A stretch of DNA of 64,000 nucleotides from Falsirhodobacter deserti (lineage in GTDB: Bacteria; Pseudomonadota; Alphaproteobacteria; Rhodobacterales; Rhodobacteraceae). The notes under the pieces were generated by a model that worked only from the letters and a program-made list of their open reading frames with translations, was not told the DNA's origin and searched no databases. The translations under genes and the position numbers were made by a program. The stretch is from contig NZ_ML137218.1 of assembly GCF_004015795.1 (NCBI RefSeq), forward strand, positions 1,525,811 through 1,589,810, in the 5' to 3' direction. Of this stretch, positions 38,933-47,302 are shown piece by piece (the stretch's first letter is position 1; every line of letters begins with the position of its first letter).

Positions 38933-38990
38933 CCTCTTTAGCGGCTTGTTTAACGTGGCCCGCAATCCGGTCTCAAAGCGCCACAACCGT
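38933..38990 (-). promoter_or_regulatory. SAM-II riboswitch
   Basis: The minus-strand leader of metZ contains the compact SAM-II core: stem arms GTGGC and GCCAC, an internal CTTTGAGACCGGATTGC segment, then the linker GTTAAACAAG and the conserved 3' end CCGCTAAAGAGG. The whole fits the known alphaproteobacterial motif upstream of met genes. The related SAM-V class is possible but less likely here. It should repress metZ when S-adenosylmethionine is abundant. Confidence 0.9.
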
Positions 38991-39095
38991 GGGCTTAGGA
39001 CGCGCGATGGCTTTCGTCAATCCTTCACCTGCCCGTCATCACCGCTTCGCCTTGCAGTGCGACAAACGGGCCAAAGGGACAAGCGGGGGCGCAGG

Positions 39096-39947
39096 ATGCT
39101 GATCGCCGTCAATGCCATGGGGGGTCTGCCCGTCGAAGCCAGCGACGGTGCGATCCCTGCCGCCCTCGGGGCGCTTGAGGCGGACGCGCCGGTGTCCATC
39201 CTGGTCCACGGGTTCCGGTACGCCCCGCGCCATCCGCACGACGATCCGCATGCCGGCATCCTTGGCCCCGACGGCTGGCCGCGCCGCCTTGGCTTCGGGC
39301 GCGGGCAAAGGGGCCTGTGCATCGGGTTCGGGTGGGACGGATCGGGCACCATCTGGCAGGCCAACCGGCGGGCCGAGGCTGCGGGCCGCGCCCTTGCCAC
39401 GCTGATCCGGCAACTGGATCGCCGCGGTGCCCCCGTCAGCATCCTTGCCCACAGTCTTGGGGCGCGCGTGGCGCTGGCCGCCCTGCCCCACCTTCCCCCA
39501 CGCGCCATCACGCGCATGGCCCTGCTGGCCGGGGCAGAATTCCGCGACACCGCCGAACGCAACCTGACGGGAACGGAAACCGAGGTTCTGAACATCACCA
39601 GCCGCGAAAACGACAGCTACGACATGCTGTATGAGAACGTGATCGCGCCGCTGTCGGGCCGCCGCACCATCAGCACGTTACCCTCCGGCCCGCGCGTGGC
39701 CACGGTGCAGATCGATGCTGCCTGCCACCGCGACGCCCTTGCCGAGCTTGGCTTTCCCACGCGCCCGCCCGAACGGCGGATCTGCCACTGGTCATGCTAT
39801 CTGCGGCCCGGCATGTTCCGCCTGTACCGCCGCTTCCTGTTGGACCCGCAGGCGCTGCCGCTTTCGACCCTTCGCGCGGCCCTGCCCGACGAGGTGACGC
39901 CCCGCTGGTCGGCGATCTGGTCGGGTGCACAGCCGCTGCGCGCATGA
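39096..39947 (+). CDS. Alpha/beta hydrolase
   Basis: A 283-residue soluble alpha/beta hydrolase. Oxyanion-type motif is SILVHGFRY near residue 33, and the nucleophile elbow is AHSLGARVALAAL near 119. The N-terminal region has no signal peptide. No catalytic acid can be fixed with confidence. It has no close relative I can name; substrate unknown. Divergent from metZ, with the riboswitch in the gap. Confidence 0.85.
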   Translation: MLIAVNAMGGLPVEASDGAIPAALGALEADAPVSILVHGFRYAPRHPHDDPHAGILGPDGWPRRLGFGRGQRGLCIGFGWDGSGTIWQANRRAEAAGRALATLIRQLDRRGAPVSILAHSLGARVALAALPHLPPRAITRMALLAGAEFRDTAERNLTGTETEVLNITSRENDSYDMLYENVIAPLSGRRTISTLPSGPRVATVQIDAACHRDALAELGFPTRPPERRICHWSCYLRPGMFRLYRRFLLDPQALPLSTLRAALPDEVTPRWSAIWSGAQPLRA

Positions 39948-40011
39948 AGGGCTGGCACCGCATGCCCATGCCCCCTACCTTTGCAACCGAGGCATTGCGA
40001 AAGGATGCAGA

Positions 40012-40707
40012 ATGATCGACCTTTATTACTGGCCGACCCCGAACGGCCACAAGATCACCATCGCACTGGAAGAAATGGGCCTGCCCTATACCGTCCATCC
40101 GATCAACATCGGCAAGGGCGAACAGTTCGCGCCCGACTTCCTGAAGATCGCGCCGAACAACCGCATGCCCGCGATCACCGATTCCGAAGGCCCCGATGGC
40201 CAGCCCGTTTCGATCTTCGAATCCGGTGCGATCCTGCAATATCTTGCCCGCAAGACGGGCCAGCTTTACGGCAGCACCGAACGCGACCGGATCGAGGTGG
40301 AACAGTGGCTGATGTGGCAGATGGGCGGCGTCGGCCCCATGGCCGGCCAGGCGCACCACTTCCTGATGTATGCCCCCGCGATGGATCCGGCCAACGACCT
40401 GCCCTATGCCAAGAACCGCTACCGTAACGAGGTGGCACGGCTTTACGGCGTGCTGGATCGCCGCCTTGCCGATCGCGATTTTGTGGCAGGCGATTTCGTG
40501 TCCATCGCCGATTGCGCGATCTGGCCATGGGTCATGGGCTGGGAAAAGCAGGAACAAACGCTGGAGGACAAGCCCAACCTTGCCCGCTGGCTGAAGGCGC
40601 TGGAAGATCGCCCCGCCTTTGCCAAGGGCCGCGCCGTTGGGGCGGAATTCCGCACCGATGCCGGTCAGGACAAGGAAGCCCAGAAGCACCTGTTCGGGAA
40701 ACGCTGA
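40012..40707 (+). CDS. Glutathione S-transferase family protein (Ure2p/YfcG-like)
   Basis: A 231-residue GST. It starts IDLYYWPTPNGHKITIALEE, with the thioredoxin-like domain followed by the IFESGAILQYLARKTG motif and the helical domain. YfcG-type proteins (disulfide reduction with GSH) are the closest group. AAGGATGC precedes ATG 40012, so the start is well supported. Ends in a terminator. Confidence 0.92.
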   Translation: MIDLYYWPTPNGHKITIALEEMGLPYTVHPINIGKGEQFAPDFLKIAPNNRMPAITDSEGPDGQPVSIFESGAILQYLARKTGQLYGSTERDRIEVEQWLMWQMGGVGPMAGQAHHFLMYAPAMDPANDLPYAKNRYRNEVARLYGVLDRRLADRDFVAGDFVSIADCAIWPWVMGWEKQEQTLEDKPNLARWLKALEDRPAFAKGRAVGAEFRTDAGQDKEAQKHLFGKR

Positions 40708-40710
40708 AAA

Positions 40711-40740
40711 AAGGGGGCGTTGCGCCCCCTTACTTCTTTT
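40711..40740. terminator. Bidirectional terminator between GST and yciB
   Basis: A 9-bp stem (AAGGGGGCG / CGCCCCCTT) with a 3-nt loop, flanked by AAAA on one side and TTCTTTT on the other. The end of yciB (stop at 40730) lies within it, so it probably serves both convergent genes. Confidence 0.82.
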
Positions 40741-41326
40741 CGATGCCGTAGGTCTGCAGCAGCTTGCCCTGCCCCATGAAGAACAGGAACAGCGCCGCTG
40801 TCAGCCCGAACGTCTTGAAGCTGACCCAAACCTCGGTAGAGAACATCCGCCAGACCACCTCGTTCGCGAGCGCAAGGGCGAAGAAGAAGGCGCAGATGCG
40901 CCTGGTCAGGATCATCCAGCCTTCCTCGCGCAGCGGGATCGCCTCCTCCAGCACCAGCCGAAGATAGCTTTGCCCCCGCAGCAGGCCCACGCCCAGAATG
41001 GTGCCGAACAGCAGATAGATCAGCGTCGGCTTGATCTTGAAGAACCTTTCGTCGTTCAGCCAGACCGACAGGCCGCCGAACACGACCGCCAGCACCACCG
41101 TGGCCACCTGCATCTTCGACAGGTGTCCCGTCAGCCGCCAAAGGATCAGCGTCGTGATCACCAGCAGCGGGATGAAGGCCCCCGTCACCACGATGAACCC
41201 GCTGTAGTCGGTGCCGCCGATCGTATAGGTACTGTCCTTCAGCGCCAGATATCCAGCGAAGAACAGCACGACGGGGCCGACCTCCAGCACCATTTTCAGC
41301 AGGGGATTGATCTTGCGGCGTTCCAT
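40730..41326 (-). CDS. yciB: Inner-membrane septation protein A / YciB
   Basis: A 198-residue membrane protein of the YciB/IspZ family with five or six helices. Motifs are LLKMVLEVGPVVLFFAGY, FKIKPTLIYLLFG and LANEVVWRMFSTEVWVSFKTFG. It is implicated in cell envelope and septation. ATG 41326 follows ftsY by 13 bp, so the two genes are probably cotranscribed. The ftsY-yciB order is common in alphaproteobacteria. Confidence 0.92.
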   Translation of the reverse strand: MERRKINPLLKMVLEVGPVVLFFAGYLALKDSTYTIGGTDYSGFIVVTGAFIPLLVITTLILWRLTGHLSKMQVATVVLAVVFGGLSVWLNDERFFKIKPTLIYLLFGTILGVGLLRGQSYLRLVLEEAIPLREEGWMILTRRICAFFFALALANEVVWRMFSTEVWVSFKTFGLTAALFLFFMGQGKLLQTYGIEKK

Positions 41327-41339
41327 GTCGTTTCCCTGA

Positions 41340-42386
41340 TTACCTTGCGTCCAGCCCGACCAGTGCACGGGCGAAATCATCCGGATCGAAGGGGGCCAGA
41401 TCGTCGATCTGCTCGCCCACGCCGATGGCGTGGATGGGCAGGCCGAACTTGTCGGCCAGTGCAACCAGAACGCCCCCGCGTGCCGTGCCGTCCAGCTTCG
41501 TCATCACAAGGCCCGAGACATCGGCGATCTTGCGGAAAATCTCCACCTGGTTGACGGCGTTCTGCCCCGTGGTCGCGTCCAGCACCAGCAGCGTGTTGTG
41601 CGGCGCCGAGGGGTCCTTCTTGCGGATCACGCGGACGATCTTGGAAAGCTCTTCCATCAGGTCGGCGCGGTTCTGCAACCGCCCTGCAGTGTCGATCATC
41701 AGAAGATCCGCGCCATCGGCCTCGGCCTTGGTCATGGCGTCAAAGGCAAGGCTGGCGGGGTCCGATCCTTCGGGCGCCGTCAGAACGGGCACGCCCGCGC
41801 GCTGACCCCAGACCTGAAGCTGTTCCACAGCCGCCGCGCGGAAGGTATCGCCGGCCGCGATCACCACCTTCTTGCCGGCGGCGCGGAACTGGCTGGCCAG
41901 CTTGCCGATCGTGGTCGTCTTGCCCGAACCGTTGACGCCGACCACCAGAACCACTTGCGGGCGGCGGGCCGAAAGCGGCATCGGGCGGGCCACCGGCTCC
42001 ATGATGCGGGCAACCTCGGTGGCCAGCGCCTGCCGGATCTCGGTGGTGGAAACGCGCTTGCCGAACCGCCCTTCGGCGATGTTGGCCGCCACGCGAAGCG
42101 AGGTTTCGACGCCCATGTCGGCGGCGATCAGAACCTCTTCCAGCCCTTCCAGCATGGCATCGTCGAATTCGCGCTTTGGCTCTTCCTGCCCCAGAAGGCG
42201 GCCAAGAAGGCCGGGCTTGGGCGCGGGTTCGGGCGGCGCCAGCGGGGCCGGCTGCAGTGCAGGCGTTTCAGGTGCCTGCGGCGCCGGCGCCTTGGGCGCA
42301 TCGGCCACGACGGCATCGATCCCCTCGCCCAGCTTGTCCGAGGACCGCGTCATCCGTGCGCGCAATTTGCTGAAGAAGGACGCCAT
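41340..42386 (-). CDS. ftsY: Signal recognition particle receptor FtsY
   Basis: A 348-residue SRP receptor GTPase. An N-terminal acidic/proline-rich A domain (~25-75) precedes the N domain. The G domain has G1 GVNGSGKTTTIGKL, the DTFRAAAVEQL motif, DTAGR (G3), and TKLDG (G4). No transmembrane helix is present, as in other FtsY. ATG 42386 has GAGG 6 nt upstream. Targets membrane proteins to the translocon. Confidence 0.97.
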   Translation of the reverse strand: MASFFSKLRARMTRSSDKLGEGIDAVVADAPKAPAPQAPETPALQPAPLAPPEPAPKPGLLGRLLGQEEPKREFDDAMLEGLEEVLIAADMGVETSLRVAANIAEGRFGKRVSTTEIRQALATEVARIMEPVARPMPLSARRPQVVLVVGVNGSGKTTTIGKLASQFRAAGKKVVIAAGDTFRAAAVEQLQVWGQRAGVPVLTAPEGSDPASLAFDAMTKAEADGADLLMIDTAGRLQNRADLMEELSKIVRVIRKKDPSAPHNTLLVLDATTGQNAVNQVEIFRKIADVSGLVMTKLDGTARGGVLVALADKFGLPIHAIGVGEQIDDLAPFDPDDFARALVGLDAR

Positions 42387-42502
42387 CGGTGCCTCGTCAT
42401 CCTGTGGGTTTCCTCTCACCTATGCGCTTTGGGGGCGAAGGGCAACGGTGGCGCACCGCGCCATCCTCTGGCAGGATCGCCGTTCAGACATGGAGGACAA
42501 AG

Positions 42503-42898
42503 ATGCGCGCAGTCTTCGGCGCAATGATGATCGCGGGGATCTGCGGCCCTGTTGCCGCCCAATCCCCCCTTACGGCCGAGGCGTTCGAGGAATACGCCAC
42601 CAACCGCACCCTGTCCTATGCCAGCGACGGGCGGGTTTTCGGAACCGAACAGTATCTGCCCGGCCGCCGCGTCGTCTGGGCTTTCCAGGGCGAGCAATGC
42701 CAGTATGGCCGCTGGTATCCGCAAGACGAACAGATCTGCTTCGTTTACGAAACGGGGGAGCCGCAGTGCTGGACCTTCTGGCATGACGGCACCGGCCTGT
42801 CGGCCCGTTTCATGAACGAACCTGCAGGCACCGAACTGTCCGAAGTGTCACGATCCGAAAAGCCGCTGTTTTGCCCCGGACCGCAGGTCGGGGTCTAG
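42503..42898 (+). CDS. Small secreted protein, unknown function
   Basis: A 131-residue exported protein. A signal peptide (1-19, AVFGAMMIAGICGPVAA) is followed by a compact domain with four cysteines (FQGEQCQYGRWY, DEQICFVYE, EPQCWTF, LFCPGPQ), so two disulfides are likely. It is unrelated to any family I can name. GGAGGACAAAG precedes ATG 42503. Its end overlaps the xseA stop by 4 bp. Confidence 0.78.
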   Translation: MRAVFGAMMIAGICGPVAAQSPLTAEAFEEYATNRTLSYASDGRVFGTEQYLPGRRVVWAFQGEQCQYGRWYPQDEQICFVYETGEPQCWTFWHDGTGLSARFMNEPAGTELSEVSRSEKPLFCPGPQVGV

Positions 42899-44439
42899 AA
42901 CAAGGAGCCTTGTGCGGGCGGATCGTCGCGGCGGCTTTTCTTCGGCTTGCCGTTCAGCAGCAGGCGGCCATCGGCAAACTCCGCTTCCAGCCGCGTGGCG
43001 CGTTCGGCGGCGGCCTTCGTGGTCACCACCCCGTCATCGCCCCGGATCACGGCATAGCCGCGCGCCAGCGTTTCGCGATAGCCCAGCGTCTGGCGCAAAC
43101 GGTCTGTCGCCTCCAGCCGGTCCGACAGCACGCGCAAGCGGGCGGCGGGGGCCTCATCCAGCCGCGCCTGAAGCGCCGCCAGCCGCTCCCGCCCGCGGGC
43201 CGTTTCGCGGCCCGCTTCGGCCAGGGCACGGGCATAGGCAGGGCCCAGCCGCGCCGAAAACGCCGTCAGTCGTTCGGCCCCGCGTTCGTGGCGGCGATGG
43301 GTGCACGCCTCCAGCGCCTTGGCGCGTTCGGCCAGACGTTCCCGCCCACGCGCGGCCAGATCGGCCAGCAGTCGCGGGCGCAGATGCACCGCAAGTTCGG
43401 TCAGGCGCGACTGGCGGGCAGTGATGCCAAGGCCAAGTGCGCCATCCAGACGCCCCGCCCAAAGATCATGCCGCTGCGCTGCCGTCTGGGTCAGGGTTTC
43501 CGGACGCGGCAGCGCGCGCGCCAGATCACGCAGGCGCTGGCTGCGGTTCACAAATCCCATCGCGATGCAGCGCGAGAGGCTGGCCCCGCGCTGGTCCACC
43601 GCCGCCAGAAGCTCCACCCGCACCGGCACCGCCATTTCTGCCGCCGCAGTGGGCGTCGGGGCGCGGCGGTCCGAGGCGTAGTCGATGAGCGTGGTATCTG
43701 TTTCGTGCCCCACCGCCGAAATAAGCGGAACGCGCGAAGCGGCGGCGGCGCGGACCACGATCTCCTCGTTGAAGCCCCAAAGGTCTTCAAGCGAGCCGCC
43801 GCCACGGGCAACGATCAGCAGGTCGGGCTTCGGCATTCCGTCCGGCATGTTGTTGAAGCCGCGAATGGCGGCCGCAACCTCGGGGGCGCATTTCTCGCCC
43901 TGTACGGCCACGGGCCAGATCAGGACATGGCGGGGGAAACGGTCGCGCAGCCGGTGCAGGATGTCGCGGATCACGGCCCCCGAGGGCGAGGTGACCACCC
44001 CGATCACCTGCGGCAGGAACGGCAGCGGGCGCTTGCGGTCTTCGTCAAACAGCCCTTCGGCAGCCAGCGCCTTGCGCCGCTTTTCCAGCATCGCCATCAG
44101 CGCGCCAGCCCCTGCGGGGCGGATATCCTCCACGATCAGCTGGTACTTCGACTGGCCGGGGAAGGTCGTCATGCGGCCGGTGGCGATGACCTCCATCCCC
44201 TCTTCGGGCTTCACGGTCAGCTTCGCCGCCTGCCCTTTCCACGTGATCGCGGCAATGACAGACCGGTCATCCTTCAGGTCATAATAAAGATGGCCCGAGG
44301 CGGGGCGGGACACGCGCCCGATCTCTCCGCGCACGCGGACCATGCCGAACTCGCCCTCGATCACGCGCTTCACGGCCCCCGAAAGTTCGGAAACGGTGAA
44401 GTCATGGGCATTGCCTGCGGGTTCCTCGAACAGATCCAT
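42895..44439 (-). CDS. xseA: Exodeoxyribonuclease VII large subunit
   Basis: A 514-residue nuclease subunit. The N-terminal OB fold (FTVSELSGAVKRVIEGEFG, then VRVRGEIGRVSRPASGHLYYDLKD) is followed by the catalytic region GVVTSPSGAVIRDILHRLRDRFP and LLIVARGGGSLEDLWGFNEE, then a long helical tail. ATG 44439 is at the conserved start; the frame is open for 140 more codons upstream without similarity. xseB is not adjacent. Confidence 0.96.
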   Translation of the reverse strand: MDLFEEPAGNAHDFTVSELSGAVKRVIEGEFGMVRVRGEIGRVSRPASGHLYYDLKDDRSVIAAITWKGQAAKLTVKPEEGMEVIATGRMTTFPGQSKYQLIVEDIRPAGAGALMAMLEKRRKALAAEGLFDEDRKRPLPFLPQVIGVVTSPSGAVIRDILHRLRDRFPRHVLIWPVAVQGEKCAPEVAAAIRGFNNMPDGMPKPDLLIVARGGGSLEDLWGFNEEIVVRAAAASRVPLISAVGHETDTTLIDYASDRRAPTPTAAAEMAVPVRVELLAAVDQRGASLSRCIAMGFVNRSQRLRDLARALPRPETLTQTAAQRHDLWAGRLDGALGLGITARQSRLTELAVHLRPRLLADLAARGRERLAERAKALEACTHRRHERGAERLTAFSARLGPAYARALAEAGRETARGRERLAALQARLDEAPAARLRVLSDRLEATDRLRQTLGYRETLARGYAVIRGDDGVVTTKAAAERATRLEAEFADGRLLLNGKPKKSRRDDPPAQGSLF

Positions 44440-44509
44440 GTGGGCCTTCTTGCGGTTTGACGGGGGCAACCCTAGAACGCATGGGCATGAAGGCCAAGCG
44501 GGGGCGGCA

Positions 44510-45772
44510 ATGAACATCCTTATTCTGGGCAGCGGCGGGCGTGAACATTCGCTTGCATGGGCGGTGAAGCAGAACCCCAAATGCGACCGGCTGATCGTTG
44601 CACCGGGCAATGCGGGCATCGCGGCACTGGCCGAATGCGCCGATCTGGACATCATGGACGGCGCGGCAGTTGTCGCATTCTGCGAAACCAACACCATCGA
44701 CTTTCTGATCATCGGGCCGGAAGCACCGCTGGCGGCAGGCGTGGCCGATGCCGCGCGGGCCGCAGGCATCCTGACCTTCGGCCCTTCCGCTGCCGCAGCG
44801 CAGATCGAGGCGTCGAAGGCCTTCACCAAGCAGCTTTGCGATGATGCGCGTGCGGCCACCGCCTCCTATGCCCGCTTCACCGAGGCCGAGGGTGCCAAGG
44901 CCTATATCCGCCAGCAGGGCGCACCCATCGTGGTGAAGGCCGATGGCCTTGCCGCCGGCAAGGGCGTGATCGTCGCCATGTCCGAGGCCGAGGCGCTGGC
45001 CGCCATCGACGACATGTTCGGCGGCAGCTTCGGCACCGCCGGTGCCGAGGTGGTGATCGAGGAATTCATGGAGGGCGAGGAAGCATCCTATTTCGTGCTC
45101 TCGGACGGGGTGAACGTTCTTCCCATTGGCACGGCGCAGGATCACAAGCGCGCCTTCGAAGGCGATGCGGGCCCCAACACGGGCGGCATGGGCGCCTATT
45201 CCCCCGCACCTGTCCTGAGCGATGCGATCGCGAAGATGGCGCTGGAAGAAATCGTGAAGCCTTGCGTGGCGGAACTGGCAAAGCGCGGCACCCCCTATCA
45301 GGGCGTGATCTATGCGGGGCTGATGATCAAGGACGGCCTTCCGCGGCTGGTGGAGTTCAACGCCCGCTTCGGCGATCCCGAATGCCAGGTGCTGATGATG
45401 CGGCTTGGCGCGCAGGCGCTGGACCTGCTGATGGCCTGTGCCGAAGGCAAGCTGGACAGCGCACAGGTAAACTGGGCCGACGATCACGCGCTGACGGTGG
45501 TGATGGCCGCCAAGGGCTATCCCGGCACCTATGAAAAGGGCAGCGTGATCCGCGGGCTTGAAACGATGCCGGAAACCAGCCGCCAGATGGTGTTCCATGC
45601 GGGCACGGCCATGAAGGACGGGCAGATCGTGGCCACCGGCGGGCGCGTGCTGAACGTCACCGCACGCGCCGCGACACTGGCCGAAGCGCAGGCCGAAGCC
45701 TATCGCATGCTGGACGGCATCGACTGGCCCGAGGGGTTCGCGCGGCGCGACATCGGCTGGCGGGCGCTGTAA
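44510..45772 (+). CDS. purD: Phosphoribosylamine-glycine ligase
   Basis: A 420-residue GAR synthetase (ATP-grasp) that makes glycinamide ribonucleotide. Starts MNILILGSGGREHSLAWA, with PIVVKADGLAAGKGV (ATP-binding) and NARFGDPECQ (signature). Full length. Divergent from xseA, 70 bp apart. Ribosome site is weak (GGGGCGGCA). Confidence 0.97.
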   Translation: MNILILGSGGREHSLAWAVKQNPKCDRLIVAPGNAGIAALAECADLDIMDGAAVVAFCETNTIDFLIIGPEAPLAAGVADAARAAGILTFGPSAAAAQIEASKAFTKQLCDDARAATASYARFTEAEGAKAYIRQQGAPIVVKADGLAAGKGVIVAMSEAEALAAIDDMFGGSFGTAGAEVVIEEFMEGEEASYFVLSDGVNVLPIGTAQDHKRAFEGDAGPNTGGMGAYSPAPVLSDAIAKMALEEIVKPCVAELAKRGTPYQGVIYAGLMIKDGLPRLVEFNARFGDPECQVLMMRLGAQALDLLMACAEGKLDSAQVNWADDHALTVVMAAKGYPGTYEKGSVIRGLETMPETSRQMVFHAGTAMKDGQIVATGGRVLNVTARAATLAEAQAEAYRMLDGIDWPEGFARRDIGWRAL

Positions 45773-45949
45773 GCCCCCATTCTGCCCCGGATCATCCGGC
45801 GCGCCTTTCGGGGTGCGTCGGCGATTCAGCCGCCCATCCCATTTCACGCCCCGCAGCGCAGGAAAGATCATTGCCTTTCCTGACAGCCGCTTGCTCTTGT
45901 CATTTCGGATCGTTAGAGGGGATCGCGTATGTCCGGCAGAGGGGGGACC

Positions 45950-47209
45950 ATGCCACTTCTCGTCATGAAATTCGGGGGCACCTCGGTGGCCGATCTGGCA
46001 CGCATCAAGAATGCGGCCCAGAAGGTCAAGAAAGAGGTCGAGCGCGGATACGACGTCATTGTCATCGTCAGCGCCATGTCGGGCAAGACGAATGAGCTTG
46101 TCGGCTGGGTCGAACAGACCTCGCCCATGTTCGATGCGCGCGAATATGACGCCGTTGTTGCCAGCGGCGAAAACATCACCGCGGGCCTCATGGCGCTGAC
46201 GTTGCAGGAAATGGATATTCCCGCGCGCAGCTGGCAGGGCTGGCAGGTGCCGATCAACACCACCTCGGCCCATTCGGCGGCACGATTCGTCGATATTCCG
46301 CGCGGCAATCTTGATGCCAAGTTCGCCGAAGGCTTCCGCGTTGCAGTTGTTGCGGGCTTCCAGGGGGTCAGCCCCGAGGGGCGGATCACCACGCTGGGCC
46401 GTGGCGGTTCGGACACCACCGCCGTGGCCTTCGCCGCCGCCTTCGATGCCGAACGCTGCGACATCTATACCGATGTGGACGGCATCTATACCACCGACCC
46501 GCGCATCACCTCGCGCGCGAAGAAGCTGGACCGCATCGCCTTCGAGGAGATGCTGGAACTGGCCTCGCTGGGCGCGAAGGTCCTGCAAACCCGTTCGGTC
46601 GAACTGGCAATGCGTTACAACGTTCGCCTGCGGGTGCTGTCCAGCTTTGAAGATACCGACGAGAACTCCGGCACGCTCGTCTGCGCAGAGGATGAAATCA
46701 TGGAATCGAAAGTCGTCTCCGGCGTCGCCCACTCGCGCGAGGAAGCCAAGATCACCCTGTTCACGATCGAGGACCGCCCTGGCGTCGCCTCGGCCATCTT
46801 CGGCCCGCTGGCCGATGCGGGCATCAACGTGGACATGATCGTCCAGAACATCTCGGAAAAGGATTATGACGAGGCGCATCCCGGTGCCGTCACGGACATG
46901 ACCTTCTCCTGCCCGATCAACCAGGTCGCCCGCGCGAAGAAGGCGCTGGAAGATGCCAAGGCCGCCGATCTGATCAGATATGACGAGCTGATCATCGACG
47001 AGGACGTGGCCAAGGTCTCCGTGGTTGGCATCGGCATGCGCAGCCACGCGGGCGTTGCGGCGAAGATGTTCCGCGCGCTGTCGGCGGAAGGCGTGAACAT
47101 CAAGGTCATCGGCACGTCCGAGATCAAGATCTCGGTCCTGATCGACCGCAAGTATACCGAGCTTGCCGTCCAGGCCCTGCACGACGCATTCGAACTCGAC
47201 AAGGCCTGA
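45950..47209 (+). CDS. lysC: Aspartate kinase
   Basis: A 419-residue monofunctional aspartokinase, the first step of lysine, threonine and methionine synthesis. The kinase domain has MKFGGTSVADLARI and GRGGSDTTAVAFAAAF; two ACT domains start near 265 (LFTIEDRPGVASAIFGPLADAGINVDMI and VSVVGIGMRSHAGVAAKMFRAL), suggesting feedback control by lysine and/or threonine. ATG 45950 is the conserved start, with a GGGGGGA ribosome-like sequence. About 180 bp upstream of it contains nothing I can name. Confidence 0.96.
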   Translation: MPLLVMKFGGTSVADLARIKNAAQKVKKEVERGYDVIVIVSAMSGKTNELVGWVEQTSPMFDAREYDAVVASGENITAGLMALTLQEMDIPARSWQGWQVPINTTSAHSAARFVDIPRGNLDAKFAEGFRVAVVAGFQGVSPEGRITTLGRGGSDTTAVAFAAAFDAERCDIYTDVDGIYTTDPRITSRAKKLDRIAFEEMLELASLGAKVLQTRSVELAMRYNVRLRVLSSFEDTDENSGTLVCAEDEIMESKVVSGVAHSREEAKITLFTIEDRPGVASAIFGPLADAGINVDMIVQNISEKDYDEAHPGAVTDMTFSCPINQVARAKKALEDAKAADLIRYDELIIDEDVAKVSVVGIGMRSHAGVAAKMFRALSAEGVNIKVIGTSEIKISVLIDRKYTELAVQALHDAFELDKA

Positions 47210-47302
47210 GCCCCCTGCAATCCTGGGTTGCGCGGGACGTCATCAGGTCCGACAATGGGATAAGCGCGACGCAAATGCGCGCGCACGGGATCGGGAGGCA
47301 TC

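Noticed and set aside
45773-45949. Possible small RNA or gene in the purD-lysC gap
   Set aside because: No conserved fold, ribosome site or convincing promoter was seen; only a weak -35/-10-like pair near the lysC end.
44402-47182. Very long open frame (926 codons) on the minus strand across purD and lysC
   Set aside because: It is antisense to two clear enzymes, has low-complexity His/Gly/Arg-rich composition and no domain. It is a by-product of GC-rich codon use.
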